From Caulobacter sp. Root1455 (lineage in GTDB: Bacteria > Pseudomonadota > Alphaproteobacteria > Caulobacterales > Caulobacteraceae), in contig NZ_LMFQ01000002.1 in NCBI RefSeq assembly GCF_001426905.1, positions 526 through 64,525 of the forward strand: a stretch of DNA of 64,000 bases, written 5' to 3'. This document shows, piece by piece, positions 38,758 through 51,092 of this stretch. The translations under genes and the position numbers were made by a program. Each line of letters begins with the position of its first letter. Within the stretch, counting starts at the first letter, position 1. The notes under the pieces were generated by a model. The model saw nothing but the letters and a program-made list of their open reading frames with translations, ran no database searches and was not told the DNA's origin.

Positions 38758-39735
38758 CTAGCGGGCCAGGGTCACCACGACCGGCCGATGGTCCGAGCCC
38801 AGGTTCGGACCGCGCTCGACCTTGACGGTCTTCCAGGCCTTGCCGGCGTAGACATGGTCGATCGGCAGGATCGGGAAGGGCGCGCGGGCGACCCGCGAGA
38901 AGTCGCCGCTGGGCCAGCTGGCCAGGGCGCGGGTGCGCCGCTCCAGGCCCAGGGCCTTGTCCTGCCGGCGCAGGGAGAAGGACCACGGGGTGGAGTTGAA
39001 ATCGCCGGCGACGATGAGGTTTTGGCGCGGAAACGGCGCCAGTCTCGAGACCAGCAGCCGGCTCTGAGCCTGCTGCCGGCCCGCGGGGATGGGCCAGACA
39101 TAGTGGACGGCGGCCAAGGGGAAGGCGCCGCTCGGAGCTTGCACGACGGCGGTGGCTCCCGCCAGAGGCAGGCCCTCCTTGAGGAAGCCGCGCTTCTGGG
39201 TCATCGGCCATCGACTGAAGATCCAGGTGTCGCAAGTGCGCGCGCCATCGCAGCTGACGCGGTAGGGGTAGGCCTTCAGCAGACCGGCGACGACCGGCCA
39301 GGCCGCGCCGCCCGCCTCCTGGATGGTCACCACGTCGGCCTTCTGGGCGAGAATCCAGGCCAAGGTGGCTTCGGGGTGGTGATTTCCGGCCCAGAGGTTG
39401 AACTGCACGAGCTTCAGGGCCGGCGTGGCCTTGGGCTTGGTCTTCTGGAACCACGACCCGGCGATTTCGGGGGTCATCAGTCCGCCCGTGGCGAGGACGG
39501 CGACCAGCGACAGGCCGACGATGGCCTTGCGCTCGGTGTCGCGCGCGAAGGCCGCGCCGAGCACCAGGCCCGCCACGCCGCAAGCCAACCAGATCACGGC
39601 CCAATGGGTCAGGGCGTCCAGCTTGTCGTTGAAGACGCCGCCCAGGCAAAGCAGCCCCGTGGTCGCGCCGACCAGGGCGAACATCAACGCGGTGCCGCGA
39701 ACGAACAGACTTGCGAGATTGAGGACCAGACGCAT
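38758..39735 (-). CDS. Endonuclease/exonuclease/phosphatase (EEP) family membrane protein
   Basis: 325 residues. Two or three N-terminal hydrophobic segments (LASLFVRGTALMFALVGATT, ALTHWAVIWLACGVAGLVLG and ATGGL) anchor a C-terminal EEP domain: VQFNLWAGNH, VVTIQEAGG (metal-binding Glu), VAGDFNSTPWS, LPIDHVYAG and LGSDHRPVVVTL (catalytic Asp-His). The family contains phosphodiesterases acting on nucleic acids, lipids and inositol phosphates; the substrate is unknown. The domain probably faces the periplasm. Confidence 0.88.
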   Translation of the reverse strand: MRLVLNLASLFVRGTALMFALVGATTGLLCLGGVFNDKLDALTHWAVIWLACGVAGLVLGAAFARDTERKAIVGLSLVAVLATGGLMTPEIAGSWFQKTKPKATPALKLVQFNLWAGNHHPEATLAWILAQKADVVTIQEAGGAAWPVVAGLLKAYPYRVSCDGARTCDTWIFSRWPMTQKRGFLKEGLPLAGATAVVQAPSGAFPLAAVHYVWPIPAGRQQAQSRLLVSRLAPFPRQNLIVAGDFNSTPWSFSLRRQDKALGLERRTRALASWPSGDFSRVARAPFPILPIDHVYAGKAWKTVKVERGPNLGSDHRPVVVTLAR

Positions 39736-39775
39736 CGCCTCGCCTTAGCACGACCGCATGACGTTCGCGCCAGGC

Positions 39776-40375
39776 TTAGTCGCCGCCGAAATACAGGAAG
39801 CCGATATTGCGGAATTGTCGGTCGCCGACCAGCAAGTCACCCTTCATGACGGGTTTGGGTTCGCCCGGGCCGGCGGCCTTCGCGGCTTTCAGGGCCTCCA
39901 GGTCGAAGGCGCCGGTGAAGGTCACCTGCCCAAGGCGCGGATCGACGCCGTGGAAGCTGAGCTCCCGGTCGTCCACCCGATAGGCGGTCGGCATCACCCG
40001 CACCGAGACCGTATGGACGATCTGGCCCAACTCGTTCTCGACGGTCGGGCTGGCGACATCGTCGAACGACATGAAGATCGGCGCATAGGTGGCGGACCGC
40101 TTGCCGGCTTCCCAGTCGGCGAAGTCGCCGGCCTGGCCGATGTTCAGCGAGGTCAGCTTGAGGTCGCCCGACTGTACGGCCTTGTCGGGCAAATAGAAGC
40201 CGAAGCTGTCCAGCGCCGGATCGTGCGAGAAGGTCACCGGCGCCGGCGGCGTCGCGGCCGGCGCGGTGGACGGCGCCGGGGCGGTCTCGGCCTTCCTGAT
40301 CTCCACGGCGGGCTTGCAGGCGGTCAGGAAAAGGCAGGCGCAGAGCACCGACAGCCTATGAATGGTGACGGTCAT
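39776..40375 (-). CDS. Hypothetical lipoprotein
   Basis: 199 residues from the ATG at 40375; the longer in-frame extension upstream overlaps queA and is non-coding. Signal peptide and lipobox (LFLTAC, Cys about 20), then a Pro/Ala-rich linker (SHDPALDSFGFYLP begins the folded part). The mature domain has alternating strands (LSFHGVDPRLGQVTFTGAFD, VMKGDLLVGDRQFRNIGFLY), loosely recalling YceI-like beta barrels but without their signature. Function unknown. Divergent from queA. Confidence 0.7.
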   Translation of the reverse strand: MTVTIHRLSVLCACLFLTACKPAVEIRKAETAPAPSTAPAATPPAPVTFSHDPALDSFGFYLPDKAVQSGDLKLTSLNIGQAGDFADWEAGKRSATYAPIFMSFDDVASPTVENELGQIVHTVSVRVMPTAYRVDDRELSFHGVDPRLGQVTFTGAFDLEALKAAKAAGPGEPKPVMKGDLLVGDRQFRNIGFLYFGGD

Positions 40376-40505
40376 GGTTCCCCCCGTGATGCGTCGAGCG
40401 GGCAGGATGGTGGCGGAAGACGCGGTTTGTCCATCGATGCTTGACCGGAGACGCGGCGTCTCGACGCTTGACCTCGACGTCCCGTCGTGGCCTTGAAGCC
40501 GCCCC

Positions 40506-42754
<2,249 letters not shown>

Positions 42755-42758
42755 CGCC

Positions 42759-43595
42759 CTAGGACGCGGCCCCGAAGCGGGCGACGCAGTGCCAGGCCCA
42801 TTTGGCCAACTGGTAGTCCAGACCGTTCCGGCGGGCTTGGCCGATGTCCGCGGGCGTGACAAAGCCGTCGACCTCCAGGGCCTCCAGCGTCCTGGCCGCG
42901 TCAGGTCCTCGATATCGTTCGCAATCGGCGAGACGCTCGCGCGGCAATCGAAAGCCGTCGTGCCACTCCACGGCGCAGGGCAGGCTCCGGGCCGCCGTTT
43001 CGATCGTGGTTCCGCGATAGCTGGGATCGAGCACGATCGCGGCCACATCGTCGGCGACGCTCAATCGGCCGTGAACGTGAGCCTCGATATAGTCGTCGAG
43101 CAGATCCAACGCCGCCTCGTTCGCGACGGCCAGGGCGATCAGCGCCATGCGGTCCGCCGTCCCGAAGCGTTCGGGCGTCATGAAGCTGTCCGGATAGCAA
43201 AAGGTCGTGCGCCCCAGGACGCCGGGGTTCAGGCGCAGGTGGCAGGATCCAAAACGGTGTGAGCCGCCGTGGGGGCGGTCGAGATAGTTGAGCGCCCCGT
43301 ACTTGGGCCGCATTTCCACGACGGCCCCATGGTCGTCGTCATAGGCTCCGCCGAAGAGCCGGCTCTCCCACCGCCACCGATCGCCGCCGGGATAAGCGGT
43401 GAGCCCTCCGTTGCTGGTGCGGGTTTCGAATTGCGAGCGATAGACGCCTTCCCGGGCCAGCTGCTCGATCATCGTTCCGTCCGGCGAAGGGGTGTCGGGA
43501 TGGAAGTTCAGGGTCACGGCCAGCCCGGGCGGCATCGGCGCTCCGTCGGACCTCCGTCGGACATGCTCGACCGCCAGGGAAACAAGGTCATCCAT
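42759..43595 (-). CDS. DUF3626 family protein
   Basis: 278 residues, mixed alpha/beta, no signal peptide. Sequence patterns PPGLAVTLNFHPD, YRSQFETRTSNGGLTAYPGGDRW-type (the Arg/Thr/Ser/Asn stretch), YGALNYLDRPHGGSHRFG and DDYIEAHVHG are those of DUF3626, a family without known function. Several conserved His, Arg and Asp residues suggest a catalytic site. It is convergent with tgt (4 bp apart) and starts 49 bp from the lipoprotein gene upstream on the same strand. Confidence 0.7.
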   Translation of the reverse strand: MDDLVSLAVEHVRRRSDGAPMPPGLAVTLNFHPDTPSPDGTMIEQLAREGVYRSQFETRTSNGGLTAYPGGDRWRWESRLFGGAYDDDHGAVVEMRPKYGALNYLDRPHGGSHRFGSCHLRLNPGVLGRTTFCYPDSFMTPERFGTADRMALIALAVANEAALDLLDDYIEAHVHGRLSVADDVAAIVLDPSYRGTTIETAARSLPCAVEWHDGFRLPRERLADCERYRGPDAARTLEALEVDGFVTPADIGQARRNGLDYQLAKWAWHCVARFGAAS

Positions 43596-43644
43596 GGTGC
43601 GGCCACGTTCCCCGATCGAGCGGCTTCAAGGGTGAATTCGCCGG

Positions 43645-44370
43645 CTACCAGATCTTGTAGATCGGCTTTTTCTTCTTCTTCGCCGTCGATGTCGGCTGGG
43701 CGGGGGCGGCGTCCACCGGCGTCGCGTCGGCTTCCGACGACTGGACGGCGGGCGTCTCTTCCGCCGGCTGGTCTTTCTCCCAGGGGAAGCGCTTTTCGAC
43801 GATCGGCGCGGCCGGCTTGGCCAGGTGCTGTGGCGTGGCTGGCGGGTTGCAGCCGCGCGCCTCGCCCAGGCCCTTCAGATAGGCGCGGCGGATCGCGCCC
43901 GAGGCCATGGCGTGCTGCACCAGCTTGTCGTGCTTCTCGGCGCCGCTGAGCTTGCGGACCCAGCCGCGCATCGGGATCAGGTCCTGGGCGGCGCTGGCCA
44001 TGGCGCCGAAGGCGGCCGAGCCGGCCATGCGCTTGCCGCGGTCCAACAGGTCCTCGTTGTCTTCCGGCGGACGACGGTCGACGTCCTCGCCCAGCGCCAG
44101 GTCCAGCGGGGCGACCATCATGATCAGCGTCTCGCAGCTGATCTTCTTGCCGGGCGGACGGGCATAGGGGTCGGCCATCGCCTCCAGCAGGACCGCCGGG
44201 ATCTTGGTGCGCAGCAGGTTCATGTCGCGCAGCGGTGCGCCGGCCGCGCCGCTGATGCCCTCCTTGTTGGCGTCCGAGGTGGTCTGGATCTTCTGCGGCG
44301 GAGGCTCTGACTTGGACGCGCAGGCGGCCAGCAGGGGAACGACGACGGCGAAAAGCACGAGACTGCGCAT
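43645..44370 (-). CDS. Hypothetical lipoprotein with Lys-rich C-terminus
   Basis: 241 residues. Lipobox LLAAC near residue 17 predicts a lipoprotein. The central part (LRTKIPAVLLEAMADPYARP, ISCETLIMMVAPLDLALGED) is helical; a Pro/Ala-rich region from about 180 leads to the end TAKKKKKPIYKIW, a five-Lys basic patch before an aromatic end. No known family. It precedes a tRNA-Lys gene that is divergent. Confidence 0.72.
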   Translation of the reverse strand: MRSLVLFAVVVPLLAACASKSEPPPQKIQTTSDANKEGISGAAGAPLRDMNLLRTKIPAVLLEAMADPYARPPGKKISCETLIMMVAPLDLALGEDVDRRPPEDNEDLLDRGKRMAGSAAFGAMASAAQDLIPMRGWVRKLSGAEKHDKLVQHAMASGAIRRAYLKGLGEARGCNPPATPQHLAKPAAPIVEKRFPWEKDQPAEETPAVQSSEADATPVDAAPAQPTSTAKKKKKPIYKIW

Positions 44371-44430
44371 GCCGCCAGCCTAACGCCAGTAAGGCGCGTT
44401 CGTCATCTCCCTCTCGGTGCGAAAGCGCGC

Positions 44431-44459
44431 TTGCGACGCGAGCGCCCCCCGACTATGGT
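44431..44459 (+). promoter_or_regulatory. Sigma-70-like promoter for tRNA-Lys
   Basis: TTGCGA (44431-44436) and TATGGT (44454-44459) are spaced by 17 bp, and the tRNA starts 37 bp after the -10 element. This is a plausible housekeeping promoter; not verified. Confidence 0.45.
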
Positions 44460-44496
44460 CCGCGCCGCTTCCACCGGCCTCCCGCCGTGTCGATGC

Positions 44497-44571
44497 GGGC
44501 CGGTAGCTCAGTGGTAGAGCATTCGACTTTTAATCGAATGGTCCTGGGTTCGAATCCCAGCCGGCCCACCA
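44497..44571 (+). tRNA. tRNA-Lys (UUU)
   Basis: 75 nt including an encoded CCA end. The acceptor stem pairs GGGCCGG (44497-44503) with CCGGCCC (44561-44567). The anticodon stem ATTCGA/TCGAAT encloses CTTTTAA with anticodon TTT at 44529-44531, and the T arm contains GGTTCGAATCC. The cloverleaf is complete. Confidence 0.97.
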
Positions 44572-44832
44572 ACCTCTCCCTTGAAATGATTGACTAAAAT
44601 CACCGCTTCGGCGGAGCCCGGCAGCGCTGGCGACGCGGGTTGGGACCAATGCGGCGAGGCCGGCGGCCACGGACCTTCGACGCGCGGCGCGGCCGCGACG
44701 AATCGACTCCCGCGAGCGCGGTCGAAACGAGATGACCGTCGGCGTTCGGTTCAAGGCGACACCGAAAGTTGAATCGTCTAGCTGTAGCGGCGGGGCAGTT
44801 CAGGGGCGGGCGTTTTGACGGCGGGGAGTGGT

Positions 44833-45474
44833 GTGGATCGCAACGCGGCGTCGCCGGGTTTCGACGGCGCGTCGGATGCTTTCGCGCGCGCCCATGACGC
44901 CCTGCTGCGTGGCAAGGATCTGCAGTTCGAGCCGACCGCCGCGCCCAAGCCGCCGAATGTGCCCGACTGGCTGCTGGCGATCGGCAAGGTCCTTGGGGCC
45001 GCCGCGCCCTACCTGGCCTACGTGTTCTGGGGCTGCCTGATCCTGGGCGCGGTGATCATTCTGTATTTCCTGGCCCGCGAGCTGATCGGCACGCGCTGGC
45101 CGTCCTTCAGGCCGAACAAGGGTCCCGTCCTGGGCGACGAGGCCTGGCGGCCCACCGCCGCCAAGGCGCGGACGCTGCTGGAGGACGCCGACAAGCTGGC
45201 CGCCGCCGGCCGTTTCGCCGAGGCGGTGCACCTGATCCTGTTCCGCAGCATCGAGGACATCGAGGGCAAGCGCCCGGACCTGATCAAGCCCGCCCTGACC
45301 AGCCGCGACATCGCCCAACTGGAGGGCGTGCCCGAGCGCGTGCGCCGCACCTTCAGCGAGATCGCCCGCGTGGTGGAGCGCAGCTTCTTCGGCGGCCGCT
45401 CGGTCGGGGCCGACGAATTCGCCGCCTGCCGCAAGGCTTATGAGGGCTTCGCCTTCACCGAGGCCTGGCGATGA
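44833..45474 (+). CDS. DUF4129 domain membrane protein
   Basis: 213 residues from GTG at 44833 (GGGGAG at 44823-44828); a TTG start at 44815 with AGGGGCGGG upstream is also possible and would add six residues. One transmembrane segment (APYLAYVFWGCLILGAVIIL) is followed by a cytoplasmic helical DUF4129 region (AAGRFAEAVHLILFRSIEDI, LTSRDIAQLEGVPE, RVVERSFFGGRSV). First gene of the MoxR/DUF58/SpoIIM/RDD operon; its stop overlaps the next ATG (ATGA). Confidence 0.85.
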   Translation: MDRNAASPGFDGASDAFARAHDALLRGKDLQFEPTAAPKPPNVPDWLLAIGKVLGAAAPYLAYVFWGCLILGAVIILYFLARELIGTRWPSFRPNKGPVLGDEAWRPTAAKARTLLEDADKLAAAGRFAEAVHLILFRSIEDIEGKRPDLIKPALTSRDIAQLEGVPERVRRTFSEIARVVERSFFGGRSVGADEFAACRKAYEGFAFTEAWR

Positions 45475-46767
45475 GCGACGCCCAGACAATCACCACGGCG
45501 GACATCCCGCGCGACGGCGACGGGCGGCTGTTCTCGCCCAAGATCGTGCTGGGCATGATCCTGGCCGGGGTCTTCGCCTTCTCGGCCTTCGTGGTGCTGT
45601 CGACCTACGCGCCGGACCTGCAGTCGGGCGACAACGGCCAGGCCCACGCCCTGTCGAAGTCGGCCGTCGGCTATGGCGGCATGGTGCGCCTGCTGCGGGG
45701 CCTGGACGAGCCGGTGGTGGTCAGCCGGCGCGACCTCAGCCGCGACCAGCCGGCGCTGATCATCTTCACGCCCGGCCCCAATGTTTCACGCGACGCCTAC
45801 ATCAAGGCCGCCCAGCTGTCCTCGCGCACCCTGGTGGTGCTGCCCAAATGGCGAGGCGGGCTCGATCCCAAGCATCCGGGCTGGGTCAGCGACCTGAAAC
45901 CCATCGCCCCGCGGGATCAGACAGACCTGCTGAAGGCGATCGGAACCCCCAAGGCGACGACGGCGATCGCGAAGGGCGCCGGCCCGCGCCGGCTGGTCGG
46001 CGCGCCGGGAAGTCTGGCGGAAGGGATGTCGGTCGACACCGGCCCGATCCGCGACCTGCAGAGCGTGTCAGGGCCGGGCCTGGTCCCGGTCCTGACCGAC
46101 GCGCAAGGGCGGATCGTGCTGGCCCGGCGGATGCCTACCGAGACCTACATCCTGGCCGATCCGGACCTGATCAACACCATGGGCCTGAAGGACATCCGCA
46201 CGGCGCGCGCCGGCGTCGGGATCCTGCGGACGCTGCGCGACGACGGCGCCGTCGGGCGGGCCTATCGTCAGGACGTCGGCCGGACCATCGCCTTCGACGT
46301 CACCCTCAACGGCTTCGCCCGCTCGCGCAGCGTGCTGAAGCTGGCCTTCGAGGCGCCGTTCGTCGGGGCGACCCTGTGCCTGGTGGCCGCCGCCCTGCTG
46401 ATGGGCCTGCACGCCGCCGCGCGGTTCCGGGCGGTGCGGCGCGGCGAGCGGGCCCTGGCCCTGGGCAAGGACGCGCTGATCGACAATTCCGCCGGCCTGA
46501 TCCGGATGGCCAAGCGCGAGCCGGCCCTGGCCCCGCGCTACGCCGAGCTGCAGCGCGCCGCCGCGACCAAGGCCCTCGGCGGCGCGCGCGCCGGCGGCTC
46601 GCGGCTCGAGGGCCAGGCCCTGACCGATTTCCTGGACCGCCAGGGCGAGCGCTTCGGCGCGGCCGACAGCGCATCAAACCTGGACGAAGAAACCCGAACG
46701 GTCCGTTCGTTGGGCGACCTGATGAAGGTCGCCGCTAAATGGCATCAGTGGAGACTGGAGATGACCC

Positions 46768-46781
<14 letters not shown>
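45471..46781 (+). CDS. DUF4350 domain membrane protein
   Basis: 436 residues. One transmembrane segment near 27-47 ([15 protein letters not shown]) and one near 300 ([20 protein letters not shown]), with a periplasmic/extracytoplasmic DUF4350 domain between ([43 protein letters not shown]). The C-terminal about 120 residues are cytoplasmic and helical. It overlaps both neighbours by four (start) and fourteen (end) bases, a strong sign of operon coupling with the MoxR gene. Confidence 0.85.
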
Positions 46782-47724
<943 letters not shown>

Positions 47725-47762
47725 GCCTGCCCACGATGAATCTGGAAGCCTAGGGACCGGCC

Positions 47763-49079
47763 TTGCGGATCTATCCCACAGCCAGAGCGATCTTCCTGAT
47801 GGTCCTGGGCGCGCCCCTGGCCCTGGCGGCGGCGCTCGTCTCGGCGCGGCTGTGGCTGGTGGGGCCGGCCTGGATCGCCCTGGTCGCGGCCCTGCTGTTC
47901 GTCGACGTCCTGCTGGCCCCCGGCCGGCGCCGAATGCAGCTGACCCTGACCGCGCCCGGCTCGATGGCCAGCGGCGCGACCCGGCCGGCGCTGCTGCGGG
48001 CCGTGTTCCCGCGGGGCGTGGCGCCGGGGGGCGTGGAGTTCGCCGTCGACCTGGACGACCGCCTGACAGCCGAGCCCGCCCACGGCCGGGCCCGTGTCCA
48101 TGAACGCCAGGCCGGCCTGCCGCTGAGCCTGACCGCCGTCCGGCGCGGGGAGGGCAGGGTGCATCGCGTCTCGGCCCGCTGGCGCGGCCCGCTGGGCCTG
48201 ATGTGGAAGCAGCGCGACGACGCGCTGGACCAGGTGATCCCGGTCACCCTCGACATCGCCGGCGTCAAGGAGGAGGCCCTGCGGCTGTTCTCCCGCGACC
48301 CGTCCGTGGGCCATCGGCTGCAGCTGGACCTGGGCGGCGGCAGCGACTTCCACGCCCTGACCGACTTTCGCCCCGGCATGAACCGCCGGGCCATCGACTG
48401 GAAGCAGTCGGCCCGCCACGGCGCGCTGCTGGCCAAGGAGTTCCATGTCGAGCGCAACCACCACATCGTGGCGGCCATCGACACCGGCCGGCTGATGAGC
48501 CAGTCGCTGCTGGGCCGACCGCGCCTGGACCACGCCCTGAACGCCACCCTGCTGCTGGCCTATGTGGGCCTGAAGATGGGCGACAAGGTCGGGCTGTTCG
48601 GCTTCGACGCCAAGCCCAACGTGATGAGCGGCGTCACCTCCGGCCCCAACGCCTTCGGCGCCCTGCAGCGCCTGGCCGCCAAGATCGACTACTCGACCGA
48701 AGAGACCAACTACACCCTGGGCCTGACCCAGCTGTCGGGCCAGCTGTCGCGGCGATCGCTGATCGTGGTCTTCACCGACATCGCCGACTCCACCAGCGCC
48801 GAGCTGATGCTGGAGAACGTCGGCCGGCTGCTGCGCCAGCACCTGGTGCTGTTCGTGATGATGCGCGACGAGGAGCTGGAGGCGATCGAGCGCAAGGCGC
48901 CCGAGAGCGGCGACGACGTCTCGCGCGCCGTGGTCGCCGCCTCGCTGCTGCGCGAGCGCGACGTGGTGGTGGCTCGCCTGCGCCGCATGGGCGTGGAAAT
49001 CGTCGAGGCGCCGGCCGACCAGGTCGGACCGGCCTTGCTGGCGAGTTATCTGGACCTCAAACGCCGGGACCTGCTCTGA
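47763..49079 (+). CDS. DUF58 domain protein (VWA-like)
   Basis: 438 residues, TTG start with AGGGA six bases upstream. Two N-terminal transmembrane segments (about 7-50), then a beta-rich region and the DUF58 signature GSDFHALTDFRPGMNRRAID-W-KQSARHG at about 200-225, followed by a VWA-like core (AIDTGRLMSQSLLGRPRLD, VVFTDIADSTSAELM). DUF58 proteins pair with MoxR ATPases. The gene ends with TGATG, overlapping the SpoIIM start. Confidence 0.92.
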   Translation: MRIYPTARAIFLMVLGAPLALAAALVSARLWLVGPAWIALVAALLFVDVLLAPGRRRMQLTLTAPGSMASGATRPALLRAVFPRGVAPGGVEFAVDLDDRLTAEPAHGRARVHERQAGLPLSLTAVRRGEGRVHRVSARWRGPLGLMWKQRDDALDQVIPVTLDIAGVKEEALRLFSRDPSVGHRLQLDLGGGSDFHALTDFRPGMNRRAIDWKQSARHGALLAKEFHVERNHHIVAAIDTGRLMSQSLLGRPRLDHALNATLLLAYVGLKMGDKVGLFGFDAKPNVMSGVTSGPNAFGALQRLAAKIDYSTEETNYTLGLTQLSGQLSRRSLIVVFTDIADSTSAELMLENVGRLLRQHLVLFVMMRDEELEAIERKAPESGDDVSRAVVAASLLRERDVVVARLRRMGVEIVEAPADQVGPALLASYLDLKRRDLL

Positions 49080-50089
49080 TGGCCGAGCTGCACCTGAAGA
49101 GCTACCGCTTCCGCGCCGAGCGCGAGGACGACTGGCGCCGGCTGGAGAAGCTGCTGACCAAGGTCGGCAAGGGCTCGCCCCGGGCGTTGAGCGACGAGGA
49201 GCTGTTGGCCATGCCGGTGCTCTACCGCCAAGCCCTGTCGTCGCTGTCGGTGGCCCGCGCCACCTCGCTGGACCAGGGTCTGGTCGACTATCTGGAGAGC
49301 CTGAGCACCCGGGCCTATTTCCTGGTCTACGGCACGCGGTCGAACCTGGTCGAGCGGGTGGGGGGCTTCTTCGCCCGGGCCTGGCCCGAGGCCGCCAAGG
49401 CGCTGTGGCGCGAGACCCTGGCCAGCTTCCTGCTGACCCTGGCCGGCGTGCTGGCCGCCTATTTCCTGACCCTGCACGACCCCGACTGGTTCAGCGCCTT
49501 CGTGCCCGACGGCCTGGCCAACGGGCGCGGGCCGACGGCCTCGGTCGAGGCGATGCGGGCGACGCTCTACGACAAGGGCAAACATGACGGCCTGTCGGTG
49601 TTCGCCGCCTTCCTGTTCACCCACAATTCGGGCGTGGCGATCTTCGCCTTCGCCCTGGGGTTCGCCTTCTGCCTGCCGACCGCCATGCTGATGGCCTATA
49701 ACGGCGCGATGCTGGGGGCCTTCCTGGCGGTGTTCGGCATGCGGGGGTTGGGCTTCGAGGCCGGCGGCTGGCTGGCGATCCACGGGGTGACCGAGATCTC
49801 GGCCGTGATCCTGGCCGGCGCGGCGGGCCTGCGGATCGGCTGGACCCTGGCCTTCCCCGGCGACCTCAGCCGTCCGGCCGCCATGGCCCAGGCGGGCCGG
49901 CAGTCGGCGACCCTGATGGCCGGGGTCGTGGTGATGCTGTTCTGCGCCGGCATCCTGGAGGGCGTCGGGCGGCAGGTGATCCAGAACGATTTCGCCCGCT
50001 ACGGCGTCGCCCTGGCCACCCTGGTCGCCTGGCCGGCCTATCTGTACCTGCCGCGCCGCCAATCGTCGCGCGGGGGGAGCGTCGCCTGA
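49079..50089 (+). CDS. SpoIIM-like integral membrane protein
   Basis: 336 residues from the ATG at 49079, overlapping the DUF58 stop. The N-terminal region is helical and cytoplasmic (REDDWRRLEKLLTKVGKG). The C-terminal part has about five transmembrane segments (LASFLLTLAGVLAAYFLTLH, FTHNSGVAIFAFALGFAFCL, GWLAIHGVTEISAVILAGAA, AGVVVMLFCAGILEGVGRQ) in the Stage II sporulation M (DUF95) pattern, in which GVTEI-x-A is typical. In non-sporulating bacteria it is of unknown function. Part of the MoxR operon. Confidence 0.92.
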   Translation: MAELHLKSYRFRAEREDDWRRLEKLLTKVGKGSPRALSDEELLAMPVLYRQALSSLSVARATSLDQGLVDYLESLSTRAYFLVYGTRSNLVERVGGFFARAWPEAAKALWRETLASFLLTLAGVLAAYFLTLHDPDWFSAFVPDGLANGRGPTASVEAMRATLYDKGKHDGLSVFAAFLFTHNSGVAIFAFALGFAFCLPTAMLMAYNGAMLGAFLAVFGMRGLGFEAGGWLAIHGVTEISAVILAGAAGLRIGWTLAFPGDLSRPAAMAQAGRQSATLMAGVVVMLFCAGILEGVGRQVIQNDFARYGVALATLVAWPAYLYLPRRQSSRGGSVA

Positions 50090-50997
50090 TGAAGTCCGCG
50101 CGCAAGACGGCCAAGGCCGCCGCCGCGGCGATCGCCGAACCGGGTCCTCGCGAGGACGACCGGGCCCGGTCGCTGGTCACGCCGGAGGGCGTCGACCTGA
50201 AGCTGCGCCTGGGCGACGCGGGCGAACGCGCCGCCGCCCTTCTGATCGACCTGGCGATCATGCTGGGCGTGCTGATCGCCTTCGCCCTGTTGGCCCTGCT
50301 GGCCATGATCGGCTCGAAGGGCAAGGGCTGGGAGGTGATCGGCACGGCGGCGCTGCTGGTGTTCTTCGTGCTGCGGAACCTCTATTTCGTGCTGTTCGAG
50401 CTGACCCCCGGGGCGGCGACGCCAGGCAAGCGGGCCATGGGCCTGCGGGTGGCGGCCCGCAACGGCGGACGCCTGACCGCCGACGCCATCTTCGCCCGCA
50501 ACGCCATGCGCGAGATCGAGCTCTATCTGCCGCTCAGCTTCCTGGCGTCCAACGGCGACCAGGTGGGGGCCTGGGTCAATCTGGCGGGCCTGGTGTGGTG
50601 CGGCGTCTTCGTGCTGTTCCCGCTGTTCAACCGCGACCGCCTGCGGGTGGGCGACCTGGTGGCCGGCACCTGGGTGGTCAAGGCGCCGACCCGCAAGCTG
50701 GCGCCCGACCTGGTCGAGACCTCGCGGCCGTCGGTCGGACGCTTCAAGTTCACCATGGCCCAGCTGGACGCCTACGGGGTCAAGGAACTGCACGTGCTGG
50801 AGGACGTGCTGCGCCGCTACGAGATCAAGACCATCGCCCTGGTCGCCGCCCGCATCCGCCTGAAGATCGGCTGGCAGGCCGCGCCCGACGAGTCGGACGG
50901 CGACTTCCTGGCCGCCTACTACGCCGCCCTGCGCGGCCGCCTGGAGTCGCGGCTGCTGCTGGGCAAGCGCCGCAAGGACAAGCACGACAAGAGCTGA
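50089..50997 (+). CDS. RDD family membrane protein
   Basis: 302 residues. After a charged N-terminus, the RDD domain shows the R-x(n)-D signature in GDAGERAAALLIDLAIML, then FELTPGAATPGKRAMGLRV, RNAMREIELYLPLS and FNRDRLRVGDLVAGTWVV. A cytoplasmic C-terminal domain of about 90 residues follows (SVGRFKFTMAQLDAYGVKEL), longer than minimal RDD proteins. The start overlaps the SpoIIM stop by one base. Last gene of the six-gene operon. Confidence 0.9.
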   Translation: MKSARKTAKAAAAAIAEPGPREDDRARSLVTPEGVDLKLRLGDAGERAAALLIDLAIMLGVLIAFALLALLAMIGSKGKGWEVIGTAALLVFFVLRNLYFVLFELTPGAATPGKRAMGLRVAARNGGRLTADAIFARNAMREIELYLPLSFLASNGDQVGAWVNLAGLVWCGVFVLFPLFNRDRLRVGDLVAGTWVVKAPTRKLAPDLVETSRPSVGRFKFTMAQLDAYGVKELHVLEDVLRRYEIKTIALVAARIRLKIGWQAAPDESDGDFLAAYYAALRGRLESRLLLGKRRKDKHDKS

Positions 50998-51092
50998 ACC
51001 CACCCACGCGCCAACGTTGCGGTGGAGGTATTTTCTGCCACAATCTGAAGTGGCGGCGTTCTTCCGGACGCCGCCGTCAGGGGCGGGCAGGC

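Noticed and set aside
44530-44754. 74-codon minus-strand frame covering part of the tRNA-Lys
   Set aside because: It includes the tRNA complement at its C-terminal end; artefact.
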